DNA of 64,000 nucleotides from Sipunculus nudus (lineage: Eukaryota > Annelida > Sipuncula > Golfingiida > Sipunculidae), in assembly GCA_026874595.1 (NCBI GenBank), contig CM049307.1, positions 37,924,862 through 37,988,861 on the forward strand, given 5' to 3'. The notes under the pieces were generated by a model that was not told the origin of the DNA, did not search any database, and worked only from the letters and a program-made list of their open reading frames with translations. Of this stretch, positions 1-11,924 are shown piece by piece (positions within the stretch are counted from its first letter, which is position 1; each line of letters begins with the position of its first letter). The position numbers were made by a program, and so were the translations under genes.

Positions 1-1650
1 TGATAAACGGCTGCACTTAAACAGGGGTGAAAAAAAAACACAGCCTTTTGTTCCAGGGGCAGTTGTTATGAACAAAGTACTTGTGTATGGAATGTTTGTA
101 ATTTTTATTGGGAGCTTAAATTAACTCATTAAGTAACACCTGGGTTTCCACACGTCAAGATCTATCTTCCTGGGTGTCATCAGCACGGACCTGTACATGA
201 CTTGGACAGGTTTACTAAACCGTTGTAGCTCTTCCAGTGCAGAGCAACATTGAAGTATATTATATAGTATGTGACAACCTAGACTCTATACCCTTTAATA
301 CATTTTGCTTTTGTTAACTCTGTGTTATTAAAGCCCACTTTGGTATAGCAATGGGTTTGATGAATGAACGAAGTCGAGTGTAAAGTGTACAATAAAAATA
401 ATAATAATATTATAATAATATTACTTAATCTCAATGCTTAAAATAATGATATGCCCAATAATAGGCCTAGTAATAGGTATAATAATGATAATAATAATAA
501 TAATAATAATAATAAGAATAAGAATAAGAATAAGAAACTGCAGTGTTCTGAGTTTTGTCATAAAGTGCATCATGTAAATCATACCATATAAAATATCTTT
601 TTTTTCCATCTTTTTAATGTAGCTTATCCATTTTGTGGCGGATTAATAAATGGTAAACATAAAATGTATTTTGTATGTATATGTAGTATAGGTGAATAAA
701 CAGCTTTTTTTTGCTAACAAAAAAAAAGGGGTTTATATATACATAGGTGCATAAACGATAATCGTACATTAATTAACTTGCTTGGCACATATCTTTGATT
801 TGCGTTTTTTAAATAAGTTTGCATAAACTTACTAGTATATATTCTCTTATGTATATTGGATATTATATATCGTTTGTCATCCTCCTCCCCTCCCACACAC
901 TAACATGAGTTGGTGGCCGTGTGTGTTGGGGGGGGGGGGGCAGTTTACATATTGTGTACAAGTCATTCATCATTCACTTTGACACCTGCGGTACACATAT
1001 ATATATAATTACAAGGCTATATATAAATAGGATTTTAATGTGCCCACCTTGACGCGACCACCCGTGTGCATCTGTAAGCTTCCAGGCGTCTATGTTATAT
1101 ACCAAAGGGGACTTAAATATATATACGCAGAACGATCTTCAATATTATCGTAGCATACGATCTTTGTATGGTCTATAAGCCCTGTCAGGGCTTGAGCAGT
1201 TGTTTCCTTATATGGTTTTTACATACGGCTGAACCTGCTGTGGAGCCTACGATGTCAGTGCCTGATAAATCTGTCAGGGAATCCGAGTGGACCCGGCGTC
1301 ATTTGTCTCTTATCAGTAAACTCTCTTTTGAACAACTATGGATTGAGGGCAATAACAAACATAAATGTCAACACACAGGTCAGACTAATGCCCGTTCGTA
1401 TTATATATCTAATAGGTTTTATATGATGTGACGTACTGACAGTCTGTCACGGATACATACGGAATACTTGTATTACACTATCATAACGGATCATATGCTG
1501 ATAGTCTTATCTATAAGTATATAAACAAACCGTTGCGGGACAAAAAGTTCTCTCTGACTCAATAAAGATTAGGAAAAGTCAACTTTTGTTACATCAGCAA
1601 TGTTTGCATTCCCACTTTGAGCAACCATAACTCTTGTTTTATGATTCTGA
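1..1650. other. AT-rich intergenic DNA, no gene seen
   Basis: I see no convincing exon, RNA gene or mobile-element core here. A trinucleotide (AAT)n tract at about 488-516 grades into an AAGAAT-type run to about 533. Short ORFs have the low-complexity composition expected of AT-rich noncoding DNA. A G-rich homopolymer run lies near 928-941. Confidence 0.6.
488..533. repeat. (AAT)n / (AAGAAT)n microsatellite
   Basis: The sequence shows about ten AAT/ATA triplets followed by several AAGAAT hexamers. It is a compound simple repeat with no coding meaning. Confidence 0.9.
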
Positions 1651-1662
1651 TCGTATATATAT

Positions 1663-1710
<48 letters not shown>

Positions 1711-1879
1711 TATATTAATTAGCGATAATTTTCCCTTTCCTGAATATCGCAAATTTGATACCGCGAAAAAAAGCAAACAAAGAATATAAAAGTTATATAA
1801 CTTGTACTTGGGATTTGAATGAAGAAATTAAAAGGACATTTATATGGGAAATGTTAGGCGTGCCTGCCGGGATTCTTTC

Positions 1880-2710
1880 AGGTCCAAGAATTATTAAATG
1901 CATTACACGCAGTCATAGACTCCGAAGTTACACGGCGTCACTCAAGAACTGCATGTGCCACGTAATATTATCCACGCGCACGTATATATGGATTCCTTCA
2001 CTGTGAGAGTCACAAGGCGTCACTCAAGAGCTATACCTTATGTACCATGTAGTGTCATATATATACATGTGCACGTATATAATTATATGGACTCTGTCAC
2101 TAGGAGAGTCACACGGCGTCACTCAAAAACTGCATGTGCCACGTAATATTATACACGAGCAGGAATATATAGACTCCTTCACTATTAGAGTCACATTGCG
2201 TTTTTCAAGAGCAGTCGCATGTGCCATGTTATAATATACACGTATACACGTATATGTGGAATTCTTCACTTTGAGAGTCACACGGGGTCACTCCTAGAGC
2301 TGCCGCATGTGCCATTATATATTATACACGTTTATATGGACTCCACTGTGAATGTCACACGACGACACCCAAGAGCTGCCGCCTGTGCCATGTAATATTA
2401 TACACGTGCACGTATATGTGAACTCCTTCACTGTGAGAGTCACACGGCGTCACCAAAGGAGCTGCCGCATGTTCCATGTAATATTATACATGTGCACGTA
2501 TATATGGAATCCTTTTCTGTGAGAGTCATACGGCGTCATTCGTGAGGTGCCGTGTGTGCTCTAAAAATGAACTTTTTGACCATGGGAGTTTTACGGCGTC
2601 ACTCAAGGGCTTTTGCATACGCAATGTAAGCCGTGTAATACTACACATGTACATGTCACGTATGGACAGCTAGACTAAGATAGTTACACGGCGTCACTCA
2701 AAACATTGTA
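1880..2710. repeat. Degenerate tandem repeat, ~84-100 bp unit
   Basis: The motif 'gtcacacggcgtcactcaa' recurs near 1929, 2011, 2109, 2280, 2439, 2527, 2590 and 2683, with weaker copies near 2190 and 2355. Each is followed by 'gctgccgcatgtgccatgt', a 'taatattatacacg' block and 'ggactccttcactgtgagag'. About nine or ten diverged copies are visible. The unit is roughly 84 bp in the best-preserved part (2109 to 2193). Short ORFs here are repeat-derived. Confidence 0.85.
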
Positions 2711-3139
2711 CTCGTGTTATAATCGCTCATACATTTAGTATTCGTATAAGGGGTAGATTAAATGTAGAATTTCCACTATACAAAAGTATTCATGGGAATT
2801 AGACTAGATAACGGGGGTACTTAACAATTGTTACAGGTGCGGACAATCGGTGGGGGGGGGGGGGGCCATCAAATAGCGTGTGTGTTTATATATTATATAT
2901 ATCATACAAATAAATATATATATATAATTATGCAAATTAGTTAGAAGCCACTAGTTGCGTTTTGACTTAATCTGTATATATTCATACACTAAGATAAATA
3001 TGCTCAAACATGATAATCAATATTTAATACACAAAATTACAAAACAACAACTCACATTTTAAACGTATACTGAAAATCAGTTGTATATATAGAGAGATTA
3101 CATTTATGTGCGGGCATATAAAATGTAATATATTTCGAG

Positions 3140-3205
<66 letters not shown>

Positions 3206-3672
3206 CAATATACAAAAGTCCGACAATAGTAAGCAGAAGGAAGAAATATAAAAAAAAATAATATAAAGAGAAGATATCGTCAATAGTTGAGATATTTTGA
3301 ACTGAACTTTGCGTGAACCTATGTGTGTATATATGTATATATGGTCGGGTTGTGGGTGGATAACATGCAATGTGAAGAACCGGCAGTGACAGAAAGGAAC
3401 TTGATAAAAAATGAATAAAAAAGTAAAATAGATTCTATGTCTACATAACAGTTGAAGGATTAAATACATGAGTTTTGAATAAACCTATACCCTGAAATGA
3501 CAGCCATTTCAATAGAATAGGTCTCCATAATTTTTTTTAATTAAAAAGAAACAATCAAATATGACAATATTTGATTCTGAAATGTCAGATATCACGCCGA
3601 GATTTTTTATGTGCCAGCCTCAAATATCTATAAACACAGTTAGTGATTGGTCCATTATCTTGCTAAATTCAT

Positions 3673-3734
<62 letters not shown>

Positions 3735-3958
3735 GCTGCCTGCAAAATGAGCAACATGCATGGTATACTTTGAACCCAGTAATCTTAAGTATTGAAGGTC
3801 TGCCTGCATGGTGCATGTTATGATCTTTTGGGTTCATTTTTTTATCCGAAATTAAATGCTAAGTTTTAATATGCATAGCATGCATGTCGGTGGTGTATAT
3901 ATTTATATATATATATATATATATATACATATATGTAGTTATATATACATACATATAC

Positions 3959-4095
3959 ACAGTGAAACCTGTGCATTTAATAAGACCGTCCGTCGGGCCG
4001 ACCAAAAGTGGTCTTAATTCACAGGTGGTTGTATTAGACAGGTGATCTTATTTGACAGGTGGTCTTTCAGACAGGTTCCATTGTACTTGTCTGCT
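3959..4095 (+). repeat. Dispersed 'acagtgaaacct' repeat, copy 1
   Basis: This segment begins 'acagtgaaacctgtgcattt' and contains 'gtggtcttaattcacaggtgg' and related GGTCTTA/ACAGGTGG motifs. It resembles 41846-41995 ('acagtgaaacctaatgttat', 'gtggtcttaattcacaggtg'). It is a short dispersed repeat of the kind common in mollusc genomes. I cannot place it in a named family. Confidence 0.6.
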
Positions 4096-4096
4096 T

Positions 4097-4159
<63 letters not shown>

Positions 4160-4300
4160 TATAATCTCTCTATATATATATTTATATACCTAACACACGG
4201 TATTCTGTGACGTAACAGCCATGCATAATAGGGCACACTTTTTTATAAGCAACATATGATGTAGGCAACAAAGGGATTCACCATATTCCTCATATATATG

Positions 4301-4360
<60 letters not shown>

Positions 4361-4679
4361 TACGTAAATAAATACGCATGCCTGTGTATATGGAGTGTAT
4401 ACGGCGTGTGTGTGTTTTCTTCACTGCATATGTAAATGCATATACATTTATTTTATACATATATTTATTTACATTATACACATATTCCGCAAAGGATGGT
4501 GGGTCATGCATGCAAGATGTGAACAATTCTTTGGAAAACGAAATCTTAAAATATATCAGCTGCAATATAAGCATATGTTATATTCATAATAAGGCAATTT
4601 ATCAAAATTACATACGTTAACACCCAGTAATTACCTTCTATAGTTGTTTGTATAAACATATCACTATATTATAAGTATA

Positions 4680-5045
4680 AATATGTCGGCGCGGCGTGGT
4701 GCTGTACAAGTGAGAGCTTGGGGCCTGCGTTAACATTAACTGTGACGGACGAGGCCACGTTCTGAGCGTGTCAATCGATCACAATACAGAGAGACAGGCT
4801 GACTGTGACGGGGATAAACCCCCTGATTACCGGTATTATACCGCGCTGATGATAATGATTGGTATAAATATATCGTGGCCCTCATTTTCATCGACGGATA
4901 ACACTGACGTGTCAATGCGGGTGAAACAGATGAGATGGATACACACCCATTTAATATTGTCCACGAAACCCGTCGGACAATTTGTTCCTTTATCCCTGTT
5001 ATATATACGCCACTGTTCTGTTTATTTATGCATGTATGAAACATA
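4680..5045. other. GC-richer island between TA tracts, function unknown
   Basis: This ~365 bp block has mixed composition and many CpGs (for example 'tatgtcggcgcggcgtggtg' at 4682), between (TA)n-dominated flanks. ORFs on both strands (92 and 102 aa) show no recognisable domain, and the overlap argues against either being real. It could be a conserved noncoding element, an undetected exon, or unique DNA that stands out only because of its flanks. Confidence 0.25.
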
Positions 5046-5217
5046 ACGATTTATACCCCTACATTTTTATTTGTGTGTGTTATGAAAGGCATAAAACAAA
5101 ACAAAAGATCTGAACATTCTTTTTTTATATGCATACCCTATAAATCTGTATATGATAAATATATATATATATATATATATATACAAAATATTATTATATT
5201 TAATATATTATATATAT

Positions 5218-5263
<46 letters not shown>

Positions 5264-5270
<7 letters not shown>

Positions 5271-8200
5271 AAATGTGTTCATGCAGTATAATAAAATATT
5301 AGTTTATTCTGGTTTAAAATGTCCTAAAAAAAAAAACAGGAACACGTGATCATAAACCCGAATAAATTATAATTAGTTAACAATTTGTAAACATTCGCTG
5401 CACGAATCTTCCAATTATAGATTATGTAAATACACATATAATGATACATATAATGCATATATATATATAATACATATACATAAATACATATTATATATAA
5501 TGTATATATAATAAATACATAGATTTATATATACACACACATGTTTGTGTTCTCCCACAGTACAGGCCTGTAAACCGGCTTTCTTACACAACAGATGTAT
5601 AGTGTTTATAGAGAAAATGTAAATATAATAATATCCGATATAAAATTTTAATTATCTTCATGTGTGAGCGTCAGGTATATAGTGAAGTGCGTGTACATAT
5701 GGGTTTACCTTGGCCCGGCCAGCCTCTGGATTTACGACGATGGAGAGATACATCCAGGTGCTGAACGAATGAACGGCCTCAGGTAAAAGTCGTCAATATG
5801 AAAAGATTTGTAGCACAAGCCTTATACAAGAAGCCAGCGGGAGATGCGACTGTCGTGTGCATCCCGTCAATATGTTTGGTAACTGAATCTGTATTGTAAA
5901 ATTCAATGGAGCTCGTCTGTAGACAATACATACAGGAAAGCAATACATCGCTATTTGTAATGCTATCTCAAATTGTATCGCCGTGCAAGGTAAATCGTGT
6001 ATCGGTTGTACCAGGATAATTTGTCTTTTTAAACATTTAAACAAATGTTAATGGTTGAAATTAATATTGCATACGTGAAATTAATTAGTTATTGCCATTC
6101 TGTTTGTTCCCATTGAGAGAGAGAGATAAAGAGGGAAGAAAGAGAGAGAGACAGACAGACGGACAGATAGAGAGACAGACTAAATTGAGACATTTTCTGG
6201 AAAGTGGCATAGCACTTGTAAAAATGTACATGTGTTATTATTATTTTTTTTCAAATCATAATTTCAGTTATTAACCATGGTTGGAATAAAATATATTTGT
6301 GGAGTTTTGCAAAGAGAAAATTTTTAACAGTTCAAACGGAAAAAGATATGGGTTTCTCTTTTTTCACGCTAGGAAAATGTATTGGTTAGGTCTACACGGA
6401 AATTTCTTTTTTGAGAGCATATTAATATTAACGATATAAATCTGAATGTTGAAAACCTTTACAGCATTCCAATTACCAACAATCAATCATTACATTACGA
6501 GATTTAGATAAGCATTGCCTTGGTATGTAACATCATTGGCGCGAACACTGTGGACACGAGCTTTCCGGCAGTTAAGGATTCACTGGAGCGTCACCTGGCG
6601 TTATAAATGTGAATCATAGTACCTTCGGCCTTCTCATACCCCTTTGATGCAAAATTAATTTACTCTCTGTACAAAATAAAACCCAACTGCAAAGTCCCGG
6701 TGGTTTGAAGTACATAATAAAATTAAATTTGGTGGGAGCTTTTTTGGGAGGTCAGATAAATGATGTATGAGTGGTAATTAGCCATTCCTGGTCTTTCTGT
6801 TTCAAGTTCCTTCACCACTTGTGGGTTCTCTAACTTATGAATATTTATGAGCTTCCATTCGGTCATAAAGGTACAAGGAGATTTGGCGATACCTCTTTAT
6901 AACATTAATTAATAGCCAAAATTCTCTCCAGGAGCTGACATACAGGCGAACGAATAACGTGGTCAAGAATTATTAAGGTAAAATAAAAATTGGTTGAAAA
7001 TATATGCAAGAATAGCTATATGACTCAACAATTTTGAAATAAATTAGTTAATATTAATACAGTTTTTCTATTTATAGTTTATATTTATAACTGATATTAA
7101 TTTTATCACCACAGCAGAAGATTTATTTGTGAAGTTATAAGTGAAACTTCAAAACTTCATGTTCACGAGTAATGCATGGTATCGTGGATTGTTCTGAAAT
7201 ATTATATGAAGTGCTCCGGTTGTAATTCTTATCCGAAGGGGTGTCTAGATAGGTTGCCACGTTTAGCATTAATTAGTAATTCTGCATATAGGAAATCATG
7301 CAGGAATACCCCTGTTTTCCGGAACAGAAAGCCTATAGTTTTTTTATCGTTAAACCTGACCTATAAAACAAATGATTATTTTGGTATTTTTTAATATCCA
7401 ACATATTTCAATACATTTTAAATGAATAGCCTAGTATGTGGAAAGCAGACGGAGTAGGCCTATAAAGAGTTCGGTATACCGAAGGAAATGTTCGGTTGGT
7501 TCGGGATACAATTGATTTGTTTTTATTTTGCAAGTAAACATAACCTTAATGACATGGTTTTCTTTCTTGATCAAGAAAAAGGGAAATTAAGAAACTGAAG
7601 AGCAAAATGTCTATTCAAATGGAATAAAAATGTAAAATATTAGGGAATATATATATATGCCAGCCACTAGTACGTGAATGTTTCCTGTAATTAAGGTGAT
7701 TCTGAAACGGCATTTTAATATAACTGAATGTTAAGATTACAAGAAAAAGCTAAATGGATATTATATATAAAATAAATTGATATGGGAAATTAAAATTATA
7801 GTTATCTAAGAACACAATACAAACACCTATATATACACCCCCCTCCCTCCCACCTCCCCCCCACCCCACCCCACTACAACGCACACGCCCACATACTATA
7901 TACGTGTGTATCTGCAAGGAAACGGCAAGATAAAATAACATTATAAAACAATTTACGAAATAAATTAAACTTAAAAAAATAATTACCAACTTTATAATGT
8001 TCTAATGATATATATATAACGTTATTTCAATGGCACATTCTAATTCGGTCGTCATTTAGAATGAAAAGAATACATGTACAGAACTTGATCAAAACGGCTT
8101 CCTCTTTCCGTGCATAAAATACTGATCACTGGACAAAAATGTCTTTATTGGAGAAATTGTACCTAGACCTTTTGAAATTTCAATCAACGAACTCAGTTCG

Positions 8201-10127
8201 AATACGTAATTCAACATTCCCTATAAAGTTCAAATGCTGTGTTGTCTATTCCACGCTGACAAGCATTTGTTCTGCTTTACTTTGAAAAAGTTCACAGGGT
8301 TTTTAGATGCCCTGTGGTACACGTTTATAGCGATGGAAGAAATATCAACTGCGACATGTCATATATAGCTGCGGAGACAATGGTACATACAGTTGAGCAA
8401 ATGTCATGTAATTGTTCACAAAATTTATTTTGCATTGTCTAAAAATATGTTTCAAAGGTACAAAGGCAATTAAAATGTACAGGGTCGGGAGGAGATTAAC
8501 ATATATATATATATATATATATAAGTGTTCGGCAATTGATTTAGGCGCCCTGGAGCTTCCTCAGCTTTATAAAACTTATACCCCTTTAATATTTAGGTCT
8601 ACAGTCAGTTTAATACAAGACGTATTATATAAATTGTAATCCGTATAAAATTCAATTAATGGAAAGCGTTAATCTTGTATACACCGTATAAAATAAACAA
8701 TGGATGGCTGACCTTTGCTCTTCGTCATTTTAAAACCAAGCTTTATTTTTTTTAATGAAAACTGATGTAAATGTCCGGTGATACATCACTGATGTTCCCT
8801 ATATCCTTCGCATGCTATATAAAATGAAATGGAATAAAACAACGGTGAAATAATATATTAGATTTCATTCAATTTATTTCAACTAAAACTACAATATAAA
8901 CATTTGATTTTGTATTATTTTATCATTCCTTTTCAAATTGATTCTTTCATCAAACGAGACCGGGTGCTAACAGAAGCATAGGATGCTTGGCTGCACGTTG
9001 GCTCTTCACGTATATAAACAAATGGAATATGAATGGTCTTTGACGCTCAGCTGTATCTATTAGTACTTAATGCCATACCACGTAAATGTATATATAGGTT
9101 ATAAGTAACCTAATCTTGGATCTGAAAGGGGAGATTGCAAAAATTGGTCCCCATATTGATTTTTAACATCTTAATTCTAATGGTTACGATTTGTGCCCTG
9201 CTATATAAGTATAGCTCACTGACAGCCTGCATGGTCTGTCAGTCTGAATGTGAGACCAAACGGTCTTACTTTCAAAGCTGTAAACACTAGCGGGTTACCA
9301 TGAAAATATACAGTGAAGCTGCAAAGGTTTTATACAAACGGGTTTTAGGGGTGCCACCTACAGCTTAAATCTGCAAAATTTCAGAAAGAAAATGAAATAT
9401 ACAATTAAGGTCTAATAAATAGATTAAAGTAAGTGACGCCACCTGTAGGTTACCTATATGCACACTAGGCACATGATCAATATTTTGAAAAGAGAATACA
9501 CATGAAATATATAGTAATCAAATACTTCAAATTAGAGAAGAAGTTAAAAGCTAGTTTTGAGTCACAGAAAATAAGTCAACATCAGGGGCACAACATGTAG
9601 CTGACGCTGAAATACCAGTCATAATATGAATATGCTTAATATATTTCATATACAGACATAAAGCTCATTTAGCAAGTATACTGTTCAATACGGTCCTGCA
9701 ATATATTAAAACATGAGATACAATAGGTAAAATTGACATGAACACTTGAGTAACATAAAGAGACATAGTTGACATTCCAACTCTGTTGTCACACAATTAT
9801 TAAAGCTTATATTGTAAGTCTTAAGGTTAAGGTTATTACCTACTTATGTTTAGACAAAGACCGTAGACTGCAAAATTAGAAAGATTTTAAGTGGAGCCAC
9901 CAGTCTGCTGCAATAGTTAAAATTCTGAAAGATAGATAAGCCTACGGGCATCCCTTGTGTCCAGCTAACAGACAGACGCGGGTAGCTTCTTATGGCTTCT
10001 ATATTCGCTCCGTAAGTTAGAGAATATAGGTCATATGACCTACTTTTTGGTTGCCACCTTAGACCTTTCTAGACCTGCCAGCATTTCAAATTTGGATTTC
10101 TGCATGGTTAAATTATGTACCCTGTTA
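5264..10127. other. Gene-free AT-rich stretch
   Basis: No exon or RNA gene could be supported. The contents are short simple repeats, a GA-rich run near 6114-6165, a C-rich block near 7838-7873 and a (TA)n run at about 8501-8522. Near 9340-9460 are loose matches ('gccacctacagctt', 'gacgccacctgtagg') to the GGTGGCGCCACC motif of the arrays at 38-39 kb and 50.5-52 kb. Confidence 0.5.
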
Positions 10128-10839
10128 ACAACGGATTACGCTCTTTACACAGCGCTTTACCTATAGGGCTACTACCTATATCGTAAGGCGCTGTTTGTTA
10201 TGACCTCGTAGCCTGAATTGCTACACCAGAGGGGAGCACTGTATTTTTGTCCAATCAGATGAGACCTTGTGCTGGAAGACAAAGCCAAGCGAGGAATACA
10301 CGGAGCCAATCACGTTTATTTCGTTTTGAGTGACAGCTAATCCCCCCCCCCCCCCCAACCGTCTGGACAGGACACAGGCTCAGAGAGAATTGCCCCTGAC
10401 GTGGTTTGCTTAGGGCCTTGGGTACATAGGATGCTCGGCCGGTGAGCTGTAATTCAAACGAAACGTAACAACAAAGGCTGCGTGCACACCTCACTGGCTT
10501 GTTTCAGTTCTGCAAACAACAGTTACATGGCTACGCTTACACAGTCATAATGTCATAATCGAATCGGTCGATGATGCGAGAATGCAAAGGGAGCAATTTA
10601 AATTCGACCGGAAACTCATCAAGCGGCACTTGAAGCGCAGCAATGGGCGGAGCCAGGATGCCTGTCGAGTGTTTGTTTATTGGCATCTGATTGGCTGCAT
10701 ACGCATGTTTATTTCAGCGGACAACGAACCGCCATCTGGTGTCTAAATATATCATAAACGGTCAAAGCTGGCAGCGTGAAAATCAGTTGCTTCTTTAGAA
10801 GCGCAAGATTTCCGCTGCCTCAGGAGCGTAAAAACGGAT
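10128..10839 (+). mobile_element. MULE-like non-autonomous DNA transposon, copy 1
   Basis: The element spans 10137-10830 (694 bp). Its terminal inverted repeats start TACGCTC and match at 14 of 18 positions. It is flanked by a 9-bp direct repeat with one mismatch: acaacggat (10128-10136) and aaaacggat (10831-10839). An inverted copy lies at 22923-23571. No transposase ORF is present. A 9-bp duplication is typical of Mutator-like elements, so I infer a MULE-type MITE. A C-homopolymer at about 10342-10357 is specific to this copy. The 79-aa minus-strand ORF inside it is not a gene. Confidence 0.8.
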
Positions 10840-11129
10840 AAAGGCGTCTGCGGTTTTCGCTCTTTGTATGACTGGGAGAATTTAAATCTCAGTGTCCTAC
10901 TTCAGTCTCCACCGAGGACTTGTCTGGACCAGTTATCATGTGAATTTTGAGTTTCCCGTGTTTTATGGTTAAGATCTGTTAACATATGGACAGAGTGTTT
11001 CTTAACTTTTCGCTAAAAAAATAAGAAAATATAAGTCATATACTTCTTGGCTTCCTAAAAAGATATGTCGGCCTGCATGTGAAGTCTGACTTTCCTGGAC
11101 CTTACGGTTAGGAATTGTGCCTTGTTAAC

Positions 11130-11206
11130 GGACGGACGGAAAAACGTGCGACAGGCGAAAGGCCATATCTATAGCTCAGATGAGTCACAGTCAGCTTAAC
11201 TAAAAA
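11130..11206. repeat. Terminal fragment of the hairpin-ended dispersed repeat
   Basis: The stretch 'tatagctcagatgagtcaca' followed by 'gtcagct' and 'ctaaaa' matches the end of the 40268-40899 element and the inverted start of the 20354-20980 copy. It also has the preceding GGACGGACGG run. Only the end of the element is present. Confidence 0.5.
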
Positions 11207-11924
11207 ATGATTTAGTCCTGACATGATTTAACACGTATTTTTTTATGTACGGAAAAGCGCATTCTGTTCAAGGAGTTATCAAGACCAGCAGATCATCTTT
11301 ATATACATTTTCTATACATTTGACAAACACGCTGTATATAGATTCTCCCGTCAGGTAGCTAATATTTAAACTGATTCAGTGTATATACTAAGACATATAG
11401 ATTGAGCTCCACATAGTAAACTGCACTTTTCTCCTTATATAGTCATGTATTTGTAAAAATATTTAATAAAAAAAATATATATATTACTGGGCTTAAGCAG
11501 TTGGATGCGTGTAGTATAATAAAGATAAGTTGAAATTAGAACTCATAGCAAGAGAAATGAAACTGGCTGTATTTTACTCAGAAAGTTCTGGAGAAGATAA
11601 AGTTTCATTGGGAAAGACATTTCATTTAATTTTACGACTGTAATTGGCTTATTAACGATAAAGTTTTACTTGACTTTTCTGTTTATTGTCATGCTTAGCC
11701 TGGTCAATAACCCTATGAACGACCACTCATATATATTAACCCCTCTTAATTGCCTGTCAGTTGATTCTGACCAAGATGGAAATTTTACCAATAATAACTA
11801 TTTTTCAAGTACATTGGTCAGGGTTTGCCCGCATATCCATGGTGATTGGAATATCGTCAAAAACAACTTGCCACATATAGTATTACAGTTACTCGCCGCA
11901 CCAGGGTACATCATACCATATATA

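Larger units (their letters stand above)
1652..5263. repeat. Cluster of long (TA)n dinucleotide tracts
   Basis: At least eight nearly pure TA runs lie within 3.6 kb: about 1665-1702, 3142-3201, 3674-3733, 3904-3928, 4100-4153, 4303-4352, 5158-5183 and 5220-5263. The largest reach about 60 bp. Each can extrude as a cruciform. The ORFs across them read as IYIYIY repeats and are not genes. The intervening DNA is AT-rich with no recognised exon. Confidence 0.95.

Noticed and set aside
3104-4574. ORFs rich in IYIYIY on both strands
   Set aside because: They are translations of (TA)n microsatellites.
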